From positions 62,001 through 126,000 of the forward strand of contig JAMLHW010000013.1 of the NCBI GenBank assembly GCA_023954475.1: 64,000 nucleotides of DNA, read 5' to 3'. Source of the DNA: Anaerolineae bacterium. GTDB lineage: Bacteria; Chloroflexota; Anaerolineae; Promineifilales; Promineifilaceae. A program made the translations under genes and the position numbers. Positions 8,262 through 18,147 of the stretch are shown here, piece by piece; within the stretch, counting starts at the first letter, position 1; each line of letters begins with the position of its first letter. The notes under the pieces were generated by a model, which saw only the letters and a list, made by a program, of their open reading frames with translations, had not been told where the DNA came from and searched no databases.

Positions 8262-9890
8262 TTATCTTATCGATATATGAGCGGCTTTCGAAGCGGATAA
8301 ACCTTTATCATTCAGTTCCCCGGCTAGGATGTGATAGAACTGTCTGCGATCCGGATGTTCGTTGGGGTCGTTGAGCCGATAATCGGTTGCATCATAGCGA
8401 CGGCTGTCAGCTTCCAGCGACATCATTTTGAAGACGATGTAGTGATAGGCTTTGCCGCGCCGAATTGCTTCGGCCGAAGCCGGTTGGGGATTTGCCGCCA
8501 AAGATTCCAACATTGCGAAATAGTCATCTCTTGATGATGGTTCACGACACACGCCCAACCCACTGTATTGCGCATTAGCTGCCAGAACAACCGGTTTGCC
8601 CCGAATTGCCATGTCCAGGCCAATATTACTCACCCATGCCAACCCGACATCGATATGGTCAACCAATGCGTACGTATTGACATCGTCTTCACCATGAACG
8701 ACATAAATATTGTCAGCATTCTCGGCGGCAGTCTCAGCCACTTGTCCCAGGCGCACTTTGGCCTGCTTGACAGCTTCATCTGGATGGGCGCGGACGACTA
8801 AATTGTATTCGGGATGGCCCTTGAAAAATGCCACAGTCGTCTCGATCCAGTCGCGTTGGCTGCGAAAAACAGTGGCGCGTCCTAGTGTGGCGCTGTCACC
8901 GACCACGTTGGAGCCTAGCAAAAAGAACTTTCCTGGGCGTTTGAAAAACACGGCTAGGGCAATCGGTAGTTGGGCATCTTTGGTACTGCGCTGCACCTGG
9001 TGAAAGTTGTCTAGCCAATCATCGCCGTTCACCTCATTGCCCTCACGGAAAGCGATATAATCTGCCGCTTCCTGCTCTTTGGTTTCATCCCATTCGCCAA
9101 GTACTTTCAGCCAACCTTCAATATCGTAGTGGAGCGCAGGGCGATTGACGTTCCAGACATTGTGTCCGGGACGCATCGACCAGCCTTCAACGTAGACTGT
9201 CGTGATATCTTTGCGGCTTGCTGCTGCGTAGTAGGCACGTGTATTGGCGATAATGCCGCTGGGGCAAATGATGCGGTCAGTCGGATAGGCGTCGAGTAAT
9301 GTTTCAAATGCAGTCGCATGACGCTGCAACATCGCTTCGGCACGGTTAACAGCTGTTTTGTACGGTTCTTCAGCGTCGCCCGGCTCAAACTCTTCAATAC
9401 GCAAATCGTACGCAGCCAGCATGTGCGCATTACGTCTGGCATATTGTGCATAGTAAGGGTCAGCCGTCGCTGTTTCAAGAAATGGATCGATGTCGACTAG
9501 CGCCACAAACGGAATATCAGCTACGCCTTCCCAAAAAGGATAATCGGCCGATTCGCCACTGTAAAGCGTGTCTATTTCAGAAGACGAGTAGACCAAAATC
9601 GGCCGATAACCCATTTGCAGTAGGTAGCAAGCAGAAAAGGTCGCCCACTCAACCCACCGCCGGTTACGCGTGGCGATCAACATGAGCGTACCTTTTCGGG
9701 GTTCGGGTACATTCCGCACTACGTATTTCCATTGCTCAAGCGCCATACGTGGTGTGCCAATCACCGTCGGCGGTCGGCCGGTTTTCAACTGCATCGCACC
9801 GACGACATCGGTAACGCGACCTTTTAACATCCGCGCTGATGATAATGCCCTGCGAGCCGTTTCATTATTGCGTATATTGGTTATCGCCAC
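8262..9890 (-). CDS. Capsule/surface polysaccharide synthesis protein, GT-B-like
   Basis: This 542-residue protein starts at GTG 9890. The second half contains YNLVVRAHPDEAVKQ followed by IYVVHGEDDVNTYALV and VGLAWVSNIGLDMAIRGKPV. This His-Pro-Asp plus later Ser-Asn-x-Gly-x-[DE] arrangement is seen in capsule polysaccharide synthesis proteins (KpsC/KpsS-like) and CDP-glycerol-type transferases. The N-terminal half has a Rossmann-like start (LMLIATRNRRWVEWATFS). No signal or span is visible, so it should be cytoplasmic. It follows NeuB and may use the activated nonulosonate made by its neighbours, which is an inference. Two octamers lie inside. Confidence 0.6.
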   Translation of the reverse strand: MAITNIRNNETARRALSSARMLKGRVTDVVGAMQLKTGRPPTVIGTPRMALEQWKYVVRNVPEPRKGTLMLIATRNRRWVEWATFSACYLLQMGYRPILVYSSSEIDTLYSGESADYPFWEGVADIPFVALVDIDPFLETATADPYYAQYARRNAHMLAAYDLRIEEFEPGDAEEPYKTAVNRAEAMLQRHATAFETLLDAYPTDRIICPSGIIANTRAYYAAASRKDITTVYVEGWSMRPGHNVWNVNRPALHYDIEGWLKVLGEWDETKEQEAADYIAFREGNEVNGDDWLDNFHQVQRSTKDAQLPIALAVFFKRPGKFFLLGSNVVGDSATLGRATVFRSQRDWIETTVAFFKGHPEYNLVVRAHPDEAVKQAKVRLGQVAETAAENADNIYVVHGEDDVNTYALVDHIDVGLAWVSNIGLDMAIRGKPVVLAANAQYSGLGVCREPSSRDDYFAMLESLAANPQPASAEAIRRGKAYHYIVFKMMSLEADSRRYDATDYRLNDPNEHPDRRQFYHILAGELNDKGLSASKAAHISIR

Positions 9891-9924
9891 TGCATCACCT
9901 GCTTATACGTCACCTGATTTAACG

Positions 9925-11430
9925 CTACCAATCTTCCAGTACTGTTTTGCGCACCATCGGATCGCTGCTGGCGATACGTGAATCGTCGTAGTACGAGTCC
10001 CCTTTAATGTGTGTCGTTGACACTTCTTCAAATATGGCACCATTGACGGTGGAGAAACTGTGCCATGCACCGCGTTCAACCAATAGTTTGTCACCCGGCT
10101 TTAAGTGAACTTCTTCACCGTCCAACATAGCAGTCAAATCTCCCCACAGCAATTGGAATGTCTCTTCCTTGATTTTGTGCCGGTGGTTGGGGTGTTTTTG
10201 TCCCGACAACATCACGATCAGTTTTTTGCAGTATTCGCGATTGATCAAGTTGACGATCAATGCGCCGTATTGCCGGAAATGTTCCAGACCGTAGTGGTGG
10301 GACAGTTCGATTTCAAAGTCGTCGCCGATTTCTATGCGGGCTTCGTAGAGCATACCTTTCGCATCGTGAATGATGTGACGGGCAGTGGCAACAGGTGACA
10401 ATGCACGCTGCTCGCAGATTGGCGCATGGGGAGCATAATCACGTGACGCGATCATTGCGCTTTGATAAGTACCACTGGTAGTCTGATTTTCGGCCGAAAC
10501 CGGCATCGCAAAATACACTGAATCCCTGGTCAGCACCTCTCCCTTTCGAATGGGACGCGAAGCATAAACACCACGCGCCAGCGAATCGAGTGAATCCAGC
10601 TCCGCTTGTGTGATGCGCTTGCCCAACCGGCCCGGCTGATTGCCATTCCCGCAAATTGCTTTGGCTTTCAAGGCGGCTGTCACCCATGCATCAACTTGAT
10701 CTGGATTCATCGAATATTTGTTGAGTGTGATCTCATCGGTTGGCACACCGACGTGACGCTCCAGAATGTCTGCTCCTTTGGCCACCGCCATCATGACCAC
10801 ATCCGTTTCGTCCGGCGCTTCATGACCGGAATAACCGACAGGAACATGACGATAACGTTGCTTCATGCGATCGAGGAAATTCAACTGCAATTCTTCGGCA
10901 GGCGTCGGATACAACCCTATGCAATGCATGAGTGCAAAATCGACATGCCGATGTTCAAAGAAACTGTAAACATTGTCAATATCATCGATACTCTTGCCGG
11001 CGGTGGAACAAATTATCGGCTTACGCGTCGCGGCTATCGTTTCCAACAACGGCCAATCGGTGGCACTACAGCTCGCCACCTTGACGATGTCGTAGCCGTG
11101 ATCCATGATATTGCTGACTGATGGCTCGTCAAATGGGGTACACATGGTGAGCATACCCTCATCCCGTACAGCATTAGCCATGACTTGGAACTGGCTTCCT
11201 GTCAGGCGTGTGCTGCGAAATCGAGGCACATGCTTCACGTCATCACGCGTGATGAAATCGGGATGGATGAGGTCTTCAAGGCTGCGATACTGGAACTTGA
11301 CAGCCGCATTGATATTGTGTTTGCGGACAATTTTGCCCATGGCACGAATAATCTTCAGGCCGTGTTCGACGCTCCCCTGATGGTTGTTAGCCATCTCAAA
11401 AATGAACAGATCTAGAAATAAGTCACTCAT
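9925..11430 (-). CDS. N-acetylneuraminate synthase family protein with C-terminal cupin
   Basis: This 501-residue protein starts at ATG 11430, with GGAG 6-7 bases upstream. It opens with LFIFEMANNHQGSVEHGL, the NeuB/SpsE signature (E-ANNHxG). It continues with AVKFQYRSLEDLI, VKVASCSATDWPLLE, and GYSGHEAPDETDVVMMAVAKG before an ERHVG segment, all typical of the PEP-condensing TIM barrel. An SAF/antifreeze-like domain follows (RGVYASRPIRKGEVL). After residue 370 there is an extra cupin-like domain with GQKHPNHRHKIKEETFQLLW. The expected reaction is condensation of PEP with a hexose to give a nonulosonic acid. Which one (sialic, legionaminic or pseudaminic) cannot be told. NeuA lies directly upstream. 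Confidence 0.88.
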   Translation of the reverse strand: MSDLFLDLFIFEMANNHQGSVEHGLKIIRAMGKIVRKHNINAAVKFQYRSLEDLIHPDFITRDDVKHVPRFRSTRLTGSQFQVMANAVRDEGMLTMCTPFDEPSVSNIMDHGYDIVKVASCSATDWPLLETIAATRKPIICSTAGKSIDDIDNVYSFFEHRHVDFALMHCIGLYPTPAEELQLNFLDRMKQRYRHVPVGYSGHEAPDETDVVMMAVAKGADILERHVGVPTDEITLNKYSMNPDQVDAWVTAALKAKAICGNGNQPGRLGKRITQAELDSLDSLARGVYASRPIRKGEVLTRDSVYFAMPVSAENQTTSGTYQSAMIASRDYAPHAPICEQRALSPVATARHIIHDAKGMLYEARIEIGDDFEIELSHHYGLEHFRQYGALIVNLINREYCKKLIVMLSGQKHPNHRHKIKEETFQLLWGDLTAMLDGEEVHLKPGDKLLVERGAWHSFSTVNGAIFEEVSTTHIKGDSYYDDSRIASSDPMVRKTVLEDW

Positions 11431-11488
11431 GATTGATACTCCTGCAAAGCATGTCATTGGTTTTGGCCGAAAAAGATCACCATCGATG

Positions 11489-12565
11489 TCAATTCAAAAG
11501 GGTGGCCAGTTGACTAAGTTGCTCAAATGAAATCAGTTTGTCGTCAATGTAGTATTCAGCTGCCGGTTTTCCGAAATGCAGTTCATGGAAACATACGCCC
11601 CAGGTATGCATCTGGTCTCTCGTGACCGTATCCCAATCGATACCTGTCGCCGAGCCTCGCGCTGTATAGAGAACGATGCGCACTCCACAGTCGTACAGGT
11701 GATTAATGACACTAATCATCTCTTTTCGTGGCGTGGCTAATGCGTAATTGCCGTTGGGAACGAGATTGGCAATGATGCCGTCGATGTCACAGCAGATGAT
11801 CACGTCCTGGCCCTGTGCCAGCTTGTCTCGCAGGCGTTGTGCTGCTGCAATGAATTGATGCGTATCGGCCGAATCAATGGCAACTGCCGCCTGTGCTGCC
11901 TGCAACTGCAACTCCGTGTCAATATCGTAGTTATGCTCCATAACATAGCCCACTATGTTGTGGCCAGTCATCGACTGCTGCTCAAAGATAACCGACGGAC
12001 GCGTTGCATCGATGCAAGCGTTTTGTAAATAGGTGGCGGGTAGTGCTTGCCTCGGCATATTGTATGCGTCCTTGAGGTCGCTATTGACAACCGGTGTCAA
12101 TCTATTATCTTCTGCCATAAACCACATTTTGAATGGGGTTTCCGGTGCGGGCGTCACCGACCGAACTGCATCGACTTCCGGGCGTTGGAGTAAAATGTCG
12201 ACGACATTGTCGATGTCGGTCACATCACGTATTGGATACGTGGGTCGTAGTTGCACCACAACCTCCGGTTCGTACCCTTCATGGAGACGCAACCATTGTA
12301 GCGCGTGCTGAAACACTTCTAAATCTGTCGATTGATCTTGAGAAATGGAAGTTGGTCTCAGGAAAGGTGCCTCTGCACCGTACGAACGAGCGATTTCTGC
12401 ATACTCTTCGCTGTCTGTACTGATGATAACGCGCGTAATTCTCTGCGAGCGTAACGCATGATCAATGGAATGTGCCAGCAGTGGTTTTCCATCAAACAAG
12501 CGAATATTTTTATGTGGGATGCCTTTAGAGCCGCTGCGAGCGGGTATCAGAGCCAATATATCCAC
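11489..12565 (-). CDS. neuA: CMP-nonulosonate cytidylyltransferase fused to a HAD-like phosphatase
   Basis: This 358-residue protein starts at GTG 12565, three bases after the preceding stop. Residues 1-230 are a NeuA/SpsF-type cytidylyltransferase: LALIPARSGSKGIPHKNIR (nucleotide loop), STDSEEYAEIARSYGAE, and QLRPTYPIRDVTDID. Residues from about 255 onwards form a HAD-like domain with CDIDGIIANL (motif I, Asp-x-Asp), VLYTARGS (motif II) and FGKPAAEYYIDDK (motifs III/IV). It should activate the nonulosonic acid made by the downstream NeuB to its CMP form. The HAD part may dephosphorylate a 9-phosphate intermediate, which is an inference. Confidence 0.87.
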   Translation of the reverse strand: MDILALIPARSGSKGIPHKNIRLFDGKPLLAHSIDHALRSQRITRVIISTDSEEYAEIARSYGAEAPFLRPTSISQDQSTDLEVFQHALQWLRLHEGYEPEVVVQLRPTYPIRDVTDIDNVVDILLQRPEVDAVRSVTPAPETPFKMWFMAEDNRLTPVVNSDLKDAYNMPRQALPATYLQNACIDATRPSVIFEQQSMTGHNIVGYVMEHNYDIDTELQLQAAQAAVAIDSADTHQFIAAAQRLRDKLAQGQDVIICCDIDGIIANLVPNGNYALATPRKEMISVINHLYDCGVRIVLYTARGSATGIDWDTVTRDQMHTWGVCFHELHFGKPAAEYYIDDKLISFEQLSQLATLLN

Positions 12566-12568
12566 GTG

Positions 12569-13552
12569 TCATTCTCCGCTGCGCCATTGTGCGATTTCTG
12601 CGAGTCGAGTGGCAATGGTTTCCTGTCGCGATGAGGGTATGTCGCCGGCATGGGACAATGCGTCGCGATACCAGATTTCGGCCGAATCCAGGTCACCTTG
12701 TCGATAATAACTTTCGGCCAACATATAGAACGCTTCGCTATCATCTGGAAACACCGTCAACCACGTTTCAGCAGCCATACGTGCATCATCCCACTTGTTT
12801 TCCGCGAACAACAATAGCGTCATGCGCCGATGCAACCAATGATCCTGCGGCCACTGCAACAAAGCTTCATTCAGCAACGCAAGAGCAGATTCAGGCTCAC
12901 CGGCACTGACAGTCGCATCGATTGTCAGATACCAGTGTTGCGGATTGTGTTCATCCAATTTGCTGGCAGCATATCGTTTGAGTTTGATGCTCTCATCTTC
13001 GAGTCCCCACACCTCATAATCATTCGCGGCACCGACAATATCACGAAGCGGGTTGATGCCGGGCAATATTACCGGCTCCAGTTGGGTTGCGATGTCGACT
13101 AACGTTCGCAACAATGGTGTCTTGCCGGACGCAAACGCATCGTGACGTTGTTGTAATACCGTTTCTGCAGGCAAATCGATCTGCTGCCACAGGATCATCG
13201 TTTCTGAGATGTTGTTGCGCTGCAAGTGGGCGAGACCTTGCCAATAGGCCCACAAGGGATTCGCTGTCGTAACGGGGCCGGCGAGCAATGCATCGATGCT
13301 GTCACAATGCCACAACATACCGGGGAGCCAATGCGCTTGGCTTTCTTCTGCTGTTGATAGGCTGAAATGAGTAGCGCACGTTGTCGGTTGATCAATGTCC
13401 ACGTGGGTGAGTACTGGTTTTGTCGCCAGGACCGAGTCAATGTTTTGATTGAGGCTGGAATCTACAAAGACAATATAGAATAATCCTGCCAGGAATAAAG
13501 CAGCTACTGATACTTTCAATAACAGATTTACTCGGTTTTGGGGCAGGCTCAT
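12569..13552 (-). CDS. Membrane-anchored TPR protein
   Basis: This 327-residue protein has one N-terminal membrane span (about residues 10-30, LLKVSVAALFLAGLFYIVF) and no lipobox, so it is probably anchored with its body outside. The C-terminal third contains TPR-like helices, for example PDDSEAFYMLAESYYRQGDLDSAEIWYRDAL. TPR proteins with this topology often scaffold polysaccharide synthesis or export complexes. That role is inferred only from the location between gmd and neuA. The stop lies 3 bases before the neuA start, indicating a shared transcript. Confidence 0.75.
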   Translation of the reverse strand: MSLPQNRVNLLLKVSVAALFLAGLFYIVFVDSSLNQNIDSVLATKPVLTHVDIDQPTTCATHFSLSTAEESQAHWLPGMLWHCDSIDALLAGPVTTANPLWAYWQGLAHLQRNNISETMILWQQIDLPAETVLQQRHDAFASGKTPLLRTLVDIATQLEPVILPGINPLRDIVGAANDYEVWGLEDESIKLKRYAASKLDEHNPQHWYLTIDATVSAGEPESALALLNEALLQWPQDHWLHRRMTLLLFAENKWDDARMAAETWLTVFPDDSEAFYMLAESYYRQGDLDSAEIWYRDALSHAGDIPSSRQETIATRLAEIAQWRSGE

Positions 13553-13602
13553 TGTGAAAGCGAGGTGTTCACACTGACTCGTTGAATCTAACGGTCAGGG
13601 TT

Positions 13603-14628
13603 TCAAGTGAGGTGATGCGTTGTGACGCGATCAAGACTAGCTGCCTGTGCATCTAAACCGACTTGTTCGAGATCGGCATCTACCATAATGTGAACGAGTT
13701 CACGAAACGCGGTACGCGGCTGCCAACCCAACTGCTCGCGGGCTTTGGTCGGGTCGGCCAAGAGGTAATCGACTTCATTCGGCCGATAATAACGCTCATC
13801 AATCCTTACATATGTACGCCAATCCAACCCCACATAGCCAAACGCCTCATCCAAAAATTCGCGTACCGAATGCGCCTCACCGGTTCCAATCACATAGTCA
13901 TCCGGCGTATCTTGCTGTAGCATCAACCACATGGCCTCAACAAAGTCCGGCGCGTACCCCCAATCCCGTTTCGCATCAAGATTGCCCAGAAAGAGCGTAT
14001 CCTGTTTTCCGGCTACAATAGCGGCAACTGCTCGTGTTATCTTGCGCGTGACAAACGTCTCGCCCCGGCGCGGGGATTCATGATTGAATAAAATGCCATT
14101 ACTGGCATGGATGCCATACCCTTCGCGATAGGTGCGCGTCAGCCAATAGGCGTACAATTTGGCCGCCGCATAGGGGCTTTGGGGCTGAAATGGCGTCGCT
14201 TCATTTTGCGGTGGTGGCGTGCTGCCGAACATCTCGCTCGACGATGCCTGGTAAAAGCGAGTATTAATACCGCTCTTGCGAATCGCTTCCAGCAAGCGCA
14301 CCGTGCCCAAACCGGTCACATCACCTGTATATTCCGGCATATCAAAGCTGACTCGCACATGGCTCTGTGCGGCAAGATGATAGATTTCATTCGGCCGAAT
14401 GTCATACACTAAATCGCTCAAATTCCCTGAACTGGCAACATCGCCATAATGGAGAAACAAACGTGTTTCCGCTTCATGGGGATCTTTATACAAATGCTCA
14501 ATGCGATCCGTATTAAATGTACTGGCACGACGAATCAAGCCGTGAACCTCATACCCTTTTCCCAGCAGAAATTCCGCCAGATACGAGCCGTCTTGCCCAG
14601 TGATTCCGGTAATCAGCGCTTTTTTCAC
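13603..14628 (-). CDS. gmd: GDP-mannose 4,6-dehydratase
   Basis: This 341-residue protein starts at GTG 14628, preceded by GGAG at a good distance. Longer in-frame openings begin inside the upstream gene. It shows [20 protein letters not shown] (the Gmd glycine motif), [15 protein letters not shown], the SSSEMFG catalytic segment, [12 protein letters not shown] with the Tyr-x-x-x-Lys pair, and [18 protein letters not shown], which is nearly diagnostic. It converts GDP-D-mannose to GDP-4-dehydro-6-deoxy-D-mannose, the substrate of the GDP-fucose synthase encoded just upstream. The usual length is about 340-370 residues. Two octamers lie inside the gene. Confidence 0.95.
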   Translation of the reverse strand: MKKALITGITGQDGSYLAEFLLGKGYEVHGLIRRASTFNTDRIEHLYKDPHEAETRLFLHYGDVASSGNLSDLVYDIRPNEIYHLAAQSHVRVSFDMPEYTGDVTGLGTVRLLEAIRKSGINTRFYQASSSEMFGSTPPPQNEATPFQPQSPYAAAKLYAYWLTRTYREGYGIHASNGILFNHESPRRGETFVTRKITRAVAAIVAGKQDTLFLGNLDAKRDWGYAPDFVEAMWLMLQQDTPDDYVIGTGEAHSVREFLDEAFGYVGLDWRTYVRIDERYYRPNEVDYLLADPTKAREQLGWQPRTAFRELVHIMVDADLEQVGLDAQAASLDRVTTHHLT

Positions 14629-14662
14629 AGTACTACGCTCCACAGCGGCAGCAAACATCGGG

Positions 14663-15703
14663 TCACTGCGCACTGACGCCATTAGAACGCCGTGCGTCAA
14701 CCAACATCGTGCTTCTATACCATTCGATGGTACGGCGTAACCCTTCCTCAAACGGCATCTGCGATTCAAAACCAAAGTACTCCCAAGCGCGCGTGACATC
14801 CAGTTTGCGGCGCGGCTGACCATTCGGCCGATCTGTATTCCACCAAATCTCACCCTCAAACCCGGTCAATTTAGCAATCGTCTCCATCAAATCGCGGATA
14901 CTGATTTCGTTGCTGCTGCCCAGATTGACCGGTTGACTGTCGTTGTAACGCTCCGCTGCCAACAGGATACCTTCGGCAGCATCTTCCACGTACAAAAATT
15001 CACGCGTCGGTGTTCCGTCACCCCACGCCTCGATTTGCTTGTCACCGCGTGCCTGCGCTTCAATACACTTGCGAATTAATGCCGGAATGACATGGGATGT
15101 TTCGAGATCGAAATTATCTCCTGGACCGTACAGATTCACCGGCAGCAGAAAAATCGAGTTGTACCTGTATTGTGAGCGGTATACTTGCGACTGCACCAAC
15201 ATCATTTTCTTCGATAACCCGTAAGGCGCATTGGTCTCTTCCGGATAACCGTTCCACAAATCGTCTTCGCGGAACGGGATGGGCGCGTACTTGGGATAAG
15301 CACAAATGGTACCGATGGCGACAAATTTGGGCACACCGACTCTGTATGCCTCGTGCAGCAGTTGCACACCCATCATCAGATTTTCGTAGAAATATTCAGC
15401 TTGATGAGCTAGATTGGCACCAATGCCGCCCACACGCGCTGCTAGATGGATGATGACGTCGACAGGATGGTCGCCGGTGGCATCGCTACGCATTGTATCA
15501 GCCAGCAATTGCCTGACAGCATCGATTTTGACCAGATCATATTGATCGCTGCGCGGCACAATGACTTCAGCCGCACCGCGTTCGTGTAGCTTGTTGACCA
15601 CAAATGATCCCAGAAAACCGGCTCCACCAGTGACGATTACGCGTTTGTCACGCCAGTATTGGTGGCTGTCAGGCCATGATTGTGATGTATTTGATGTGCT
15701 CAT
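14663..15703 (-). CDS. fcl: GDP-L-fucose synthase
   Basis: This 346-residue SDR-superfamily protein starts at ATG 15703 with AGGA 7 bases ahead. It has [18 protein letters not shown] for NADP binding, [14 protein letters not shown] (a hallmark of GDP-fucose synthase), [17 protein letters not shown] and [11 protein letters not shown] with the catalytic Tyr-Lys, then [20 protein letters not shown]. It performs the 3,5-epimerisation and 4-reduction that turn the Gmd product into GDP-L-fucose. With gmd next to it, the cluster can make an activated L-fucose. The octamer at about 14824 falls in the C-terminal NTDRPNGQ segment. Confidence 0.94.
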   Translation of the reverse strand: MSTSNTSQSWPDSHQYWRDKRVIVTGGAGFLGSFVVNKLHERGAAEVIVPRSDQYDLVKIDAVRQLLADTMRSDATGDHPVDVIIHLAARVGGIGANLAHQAEYFYENLMMGVQLLHEAYRVGVPKFVAIGTICAYPKYAPIPFREDDLWNGYPEETNAPYGLSKKMMLVQSQVYRSQYRYNSIFLLPVNLYGPGDNFDLETSHVIPALIRKCIEAQARGDKQIEAWGDGTPTREFLYVEDAAEGILLAAERYNDSQPVNLGSSNEISIRDLMETIAKLTGFEGEIWWNTDRPNGQPRRKLDVTRAWEYFGFESQMPFEEGLRRTIEWYRSTMLVDARRSNGVSAQ

Positions 15704-15722
15704 CTTTTTTCCTGTTGAGAAA

Positions 15723-17027
15723 TTAGAGTCGAATCACTGTTGCCGCCGGAGACGTATTTAATAAGGCATTGCGCGTATCGACGATTAAACGAGCGTGTTT
15801 ACTCACCTTTTGCCAATCAAATGTTGCATGGTTGGTCACGATGACGACACAATCGGCCGATTCCAATATCGCTTCGCTCAATACCGTCGCCTTCAACTCC
15901 AAGCCTTCATGCACCAGATCCGGTACATACGGATCGCAATACGCTACTTCTGCCCCGCGTTCCTGTAACAGATGAATGATATCCATTGCTGGGCTTTCGC
16001 GCACATCGCTCACGTTGGGCTTGTAGGCGACGCCCAGAATCAGCACACGGCTGCCATTGACAGCCTTGCGCACATCGTTCAGCGCATCGACGACCTTGCC
16101 TACCACGTATTCCGGCATATAGCCGTTGACTTCAGCCGCCAGCTCAATAAACCGCGCGGTGTAGTTGAGTGTTTTCAGCTTCCAGCTCAAATAATGGGGG
16201 TCGATTGGGATGCAATGGCCGCCCAAACCAGGGCCGGGCGTGAATTTCATAAAGCCGTACGGTTTCGTTGCGGCTGCATCTATAACCTCCCACACATCTA
16301 AACCGAGCTTGTCGCACATCAGCGCCACTTCATTGACAAGGCCGATGTTGACAGCGCGGAATGTGTTTTCGAGCAATTTGACCATTTCGGCCGATGCCGT
16401 ACTCGATACCGGCGCAGGATGTTGTACCACCGTGCCATAGAGTGCCAATGCGACGTCGAGACAATCCGGTGTCGTGCCGCCAATCACCTTCGGAGTCGTG
16501 TACATGGTGTAATCCGTACGACCCGGATCGATGCGTTCCGGCGAAAACGCCAGGAAAAAATCGCGTCCCACTTGTTCGCCGTTGAGTGTCAGACGTGGCA
16601 GAATCACTTCGTCGGTGGTGCCGGGATAGGTTGTGCTTTCCAACACGATCAACTTACCGCTGCCCAACTGTGCAATTTCTTCGGCGGCATGGATGATGTA
16701 TGAGATGTCCGGATCTTTTGTCTTGCGCAGTGGCGTCGGCACACAGATCGAAATGGCATCGACTGCTGCCAGGGCGCCATAATCGGCCGAAGCACGCAAA
16801 TGCCCCGACGCGACCAATGGTGCCAGCACAGCCGATGGCACATCCTCTATATAGCTTTCGCCACGCCGTAGACAGGCTACCTTCCGCTCATCGACATCAA
16901 CGCCAACCACTTCGAAACCGACTTCAGCAAATGCCACGGCCAACGGCAAACCGACATAACCCATCCCGACAACACCAACTCTGGCCGACCGGTCTGCAAA
17001 CTTGTCAATCAACTTGTTTTTTAACAT
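15723..17027 (-). CDS. UDP-sugar 6-dehydrogenase (UDP-GlcNAc type, WbpA/WecC group)
   Basis: This 434-residue protein begins [19 protein letters not shown], the NAD-binding motif of the UDP-glucose/UDP-N-acetylhexosamine dehydrogenase family. It has [43 protein letters not shown] and [19 protein letters not shown] with the catalytic Cys. The wording around these motifs ([25 protein letters not shown]) is that of the UDP-GlcNAc 6-dehydrogenase subgroup rather than UDP-glucose dehydrogenase. It should supply a UDP-hexosaminuronic acid for the glycan. It is the first biosynthetic gene after the antiterminator, with a gap of about 170 bases. Confidence 0.92.
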   Translation of the reverse strand: MLKNKLIDKFADRSARVGVVGMGYVGLPLAVAFAEVGFEVVGVDVDERKVACLRRGESYIEDVPSAVLAPLVASGHLRASADYGALAAVDAISICVPTPLRKTKDPDISYIIHAAEEIAQLGSGKLIVLESTTYPGTTDEVILPRLTLNGEQVGRDFFLAFSPERIDPGRTDYTMYTTPKVIGGTTPDCLDVALALYGTVVQHPAPVSSTASAEMVKLLENTFRAVNIGLVNEVALMCDKLGLDVWEVIDAAATKPYGFMKFTPGPGLGGHCIPIDPHYLSWKLKTLNYTARFIELAAEVNGYMPEYVVGKVVDALNDVRKAVNGSRVLILGVAYKPNVSDVRESPAMDIIHLLQERGAEVAYCDPYVPDLVHEGLELKATVLSEAILESADCVVIVTNHATFDWQKVSKHARLIVDTRNALLNTSPAATVIRL

Positions 17028-17198
17028 AGCAATTCAGCTTCCAGGCTCCGCCCTTCCGACAATGGAGCAAAATAGTTTGGTAGAAATCATCAGCAATACC
17101 CACAAGTTCTGTGATCTTGATGGGCTGGCAAGCAACTGCACCACTCGCCACTGTGTTGATTCAATTGTCGTGCTCCGAGGATTGCGTCAATGTTGCGA

Positions 17199-17702
17199 TC
17201 AAATACGCTCAATGTCGGCTGCCATGAGCTTCACCGGTTGGGGATATTGGCTCAGAAACGCCAGCAACACTTGTACACGGTCGTTGCCAGGAAGTTGCAT
17301 GTCAAACAATGCTTCATATCCTGCAAACAGACCATTGACAATGCGTACTTTGTCACCTTTTTCCAGGCGATCAAATATCAACCCACCGGCTGCATTGATC
17401 GAGTCAACCCGGTACCGCAGTTCGGTTATCAGATGCTGCGGTACGATTGCCGGCTCACCGCCAAAGGTGACAAGACCATGCGTTCCCGGAATCCAGTTGA
17501 GAGTGTTGGGTCCCAACTCCGCCAGATCAGCGCGAACGAAGAGATAACCCGGGAAATATGCGCGTTGTTTAGCCGCACGTGGATTCTTGGGATGGACGCG
17601 AACCATCGGTAAAAAAGGTTCGACAGGATGTGTCAGCAATTGTCTGTAAACAATGCGCTCTTTATGTGGTTTTACACGCAAGGTGTACCATGGGATACTC
17701 AT
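17199..17702 (-). CDS. NusG/RfaH-like transcription antiterminator
   Basis: This 167-residue protein starts at ATG 17702. A longer open reading upstream to 17882 shows no conserved features and covers a likely promoter. The N-terminal NGN domain begins SIPWYTLRVKPHKERIV (the W-Y family start) and contains AYFPGYLFVRADL. The C-terminal KOW domain carries RLEKGDKVRIVNGLFAGYEA. Specialised NusG paralogues of this kind (RfaH, UpxY, LoaP) bind the elongating polymerase and suppress termination in long polysaccharide operons. Its place as the first gene of a unit of about 17 kb supports that role. Its recruitment element was not identified. Confidence 0.88.
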   Translation of the reverse strand: MSIPWYTLRVKPHKERIVYRQLLTHPVEPFLPMVRVHPKNPRAAKQRAYFPGYLFVRADLAELGPNTLNWIPGTHGLVTFGGEPAIVPQHLITELRYRVDSINAAGGLIFDRLEKGDKVRIVNGLFAGYEALFDMQLPGNDRVQVLLAFLSQYPQPVKLMAADIERI

Positions 17703-17810
17703 TTGAAAACACCGTGTTCCGAACTGGTCATATACTGCACCACGACTATTCAATCTTAACAAGCAAGCAGGGACAATGCAATGCCGAGGACTGTTTGGCC
17801 TCGCTAGTAG

Positions 17811-17840
17811 ACTGTATTGATTGAATACTGCGTTTTGCAA
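17811..17840 (-). promoter_or_regulatory. Candidate sigma-70-type promoter of the polysaccharide operon
   Basis: On the minus strand a TTGCAA element (17840-17835) is followed after 18 bases by TACAGT (17816-17811). The implied transcript would start near 17804, leaving a leader of about 100 bases before the antiterminator ATG at 17702. The match to consensus is moderate and no experiment supports it. Confidence 0.35.
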
Positions 17841-18068
17841 TGCGGCAGAAGTGTGGCTCACAACAACCGCCGTGCGGAACAAATAGATATGTAAAGATTA
17901 GAGCAGTTGCTAACTCATATGCTTGCGGAACTATCCGCACCTGTTTTACTTCATGATTTGCGTATTGTAGCCACTAATTCTGACAACTTGTCTTACGGTT
18001 GTGAATTTCAACCAAATTTACGATCTTTTTGCGCAGACCGCTGGGACTCGGTCACAGTTTGCCCAGAA
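17841..18068. other. Non-coding stretch between the antiterminator leader and the sulfation operon
   Basis: With the flanking promoter and terminator, bases 17703-18147 contain no convincing gene on either strand. The stretch is AT-richer than its neighbours. A lone TACAAT on the minus strand (17969-17964), with no good -35 element, could be an additional weak start. No tRNA, small RNA or ops/JUMPstart-like element was recognised. Confidence 0.5.
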
Positions 18069-18122
18069 GTAAAAAAAGACGCTCAGTCACACTGAATGCA
18101 TCATCAGATAACTGTGCGTCTT
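18069..18122 (-). terminator. Intrinsic terminator after the sulfation operon
   Basis: Read on the minus strand, AAGACGCACAGT (18122-18111) pairs with ACTGAGCGTCTT (18087-18076). This makes a 12-bp stem with a single A-A mismatch and a 23-base loop, directly followed by a run of T residues (18077-18071). It lies about 25 bases after the sulfotransferase stop. It separates the sulfation genes from the polysaccharide operon, which therefore needs its own promoter. Confidence 0.85.
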
Positions 18123-18147
18123 GAATTCTCACCCGAAAATGGGTGTA

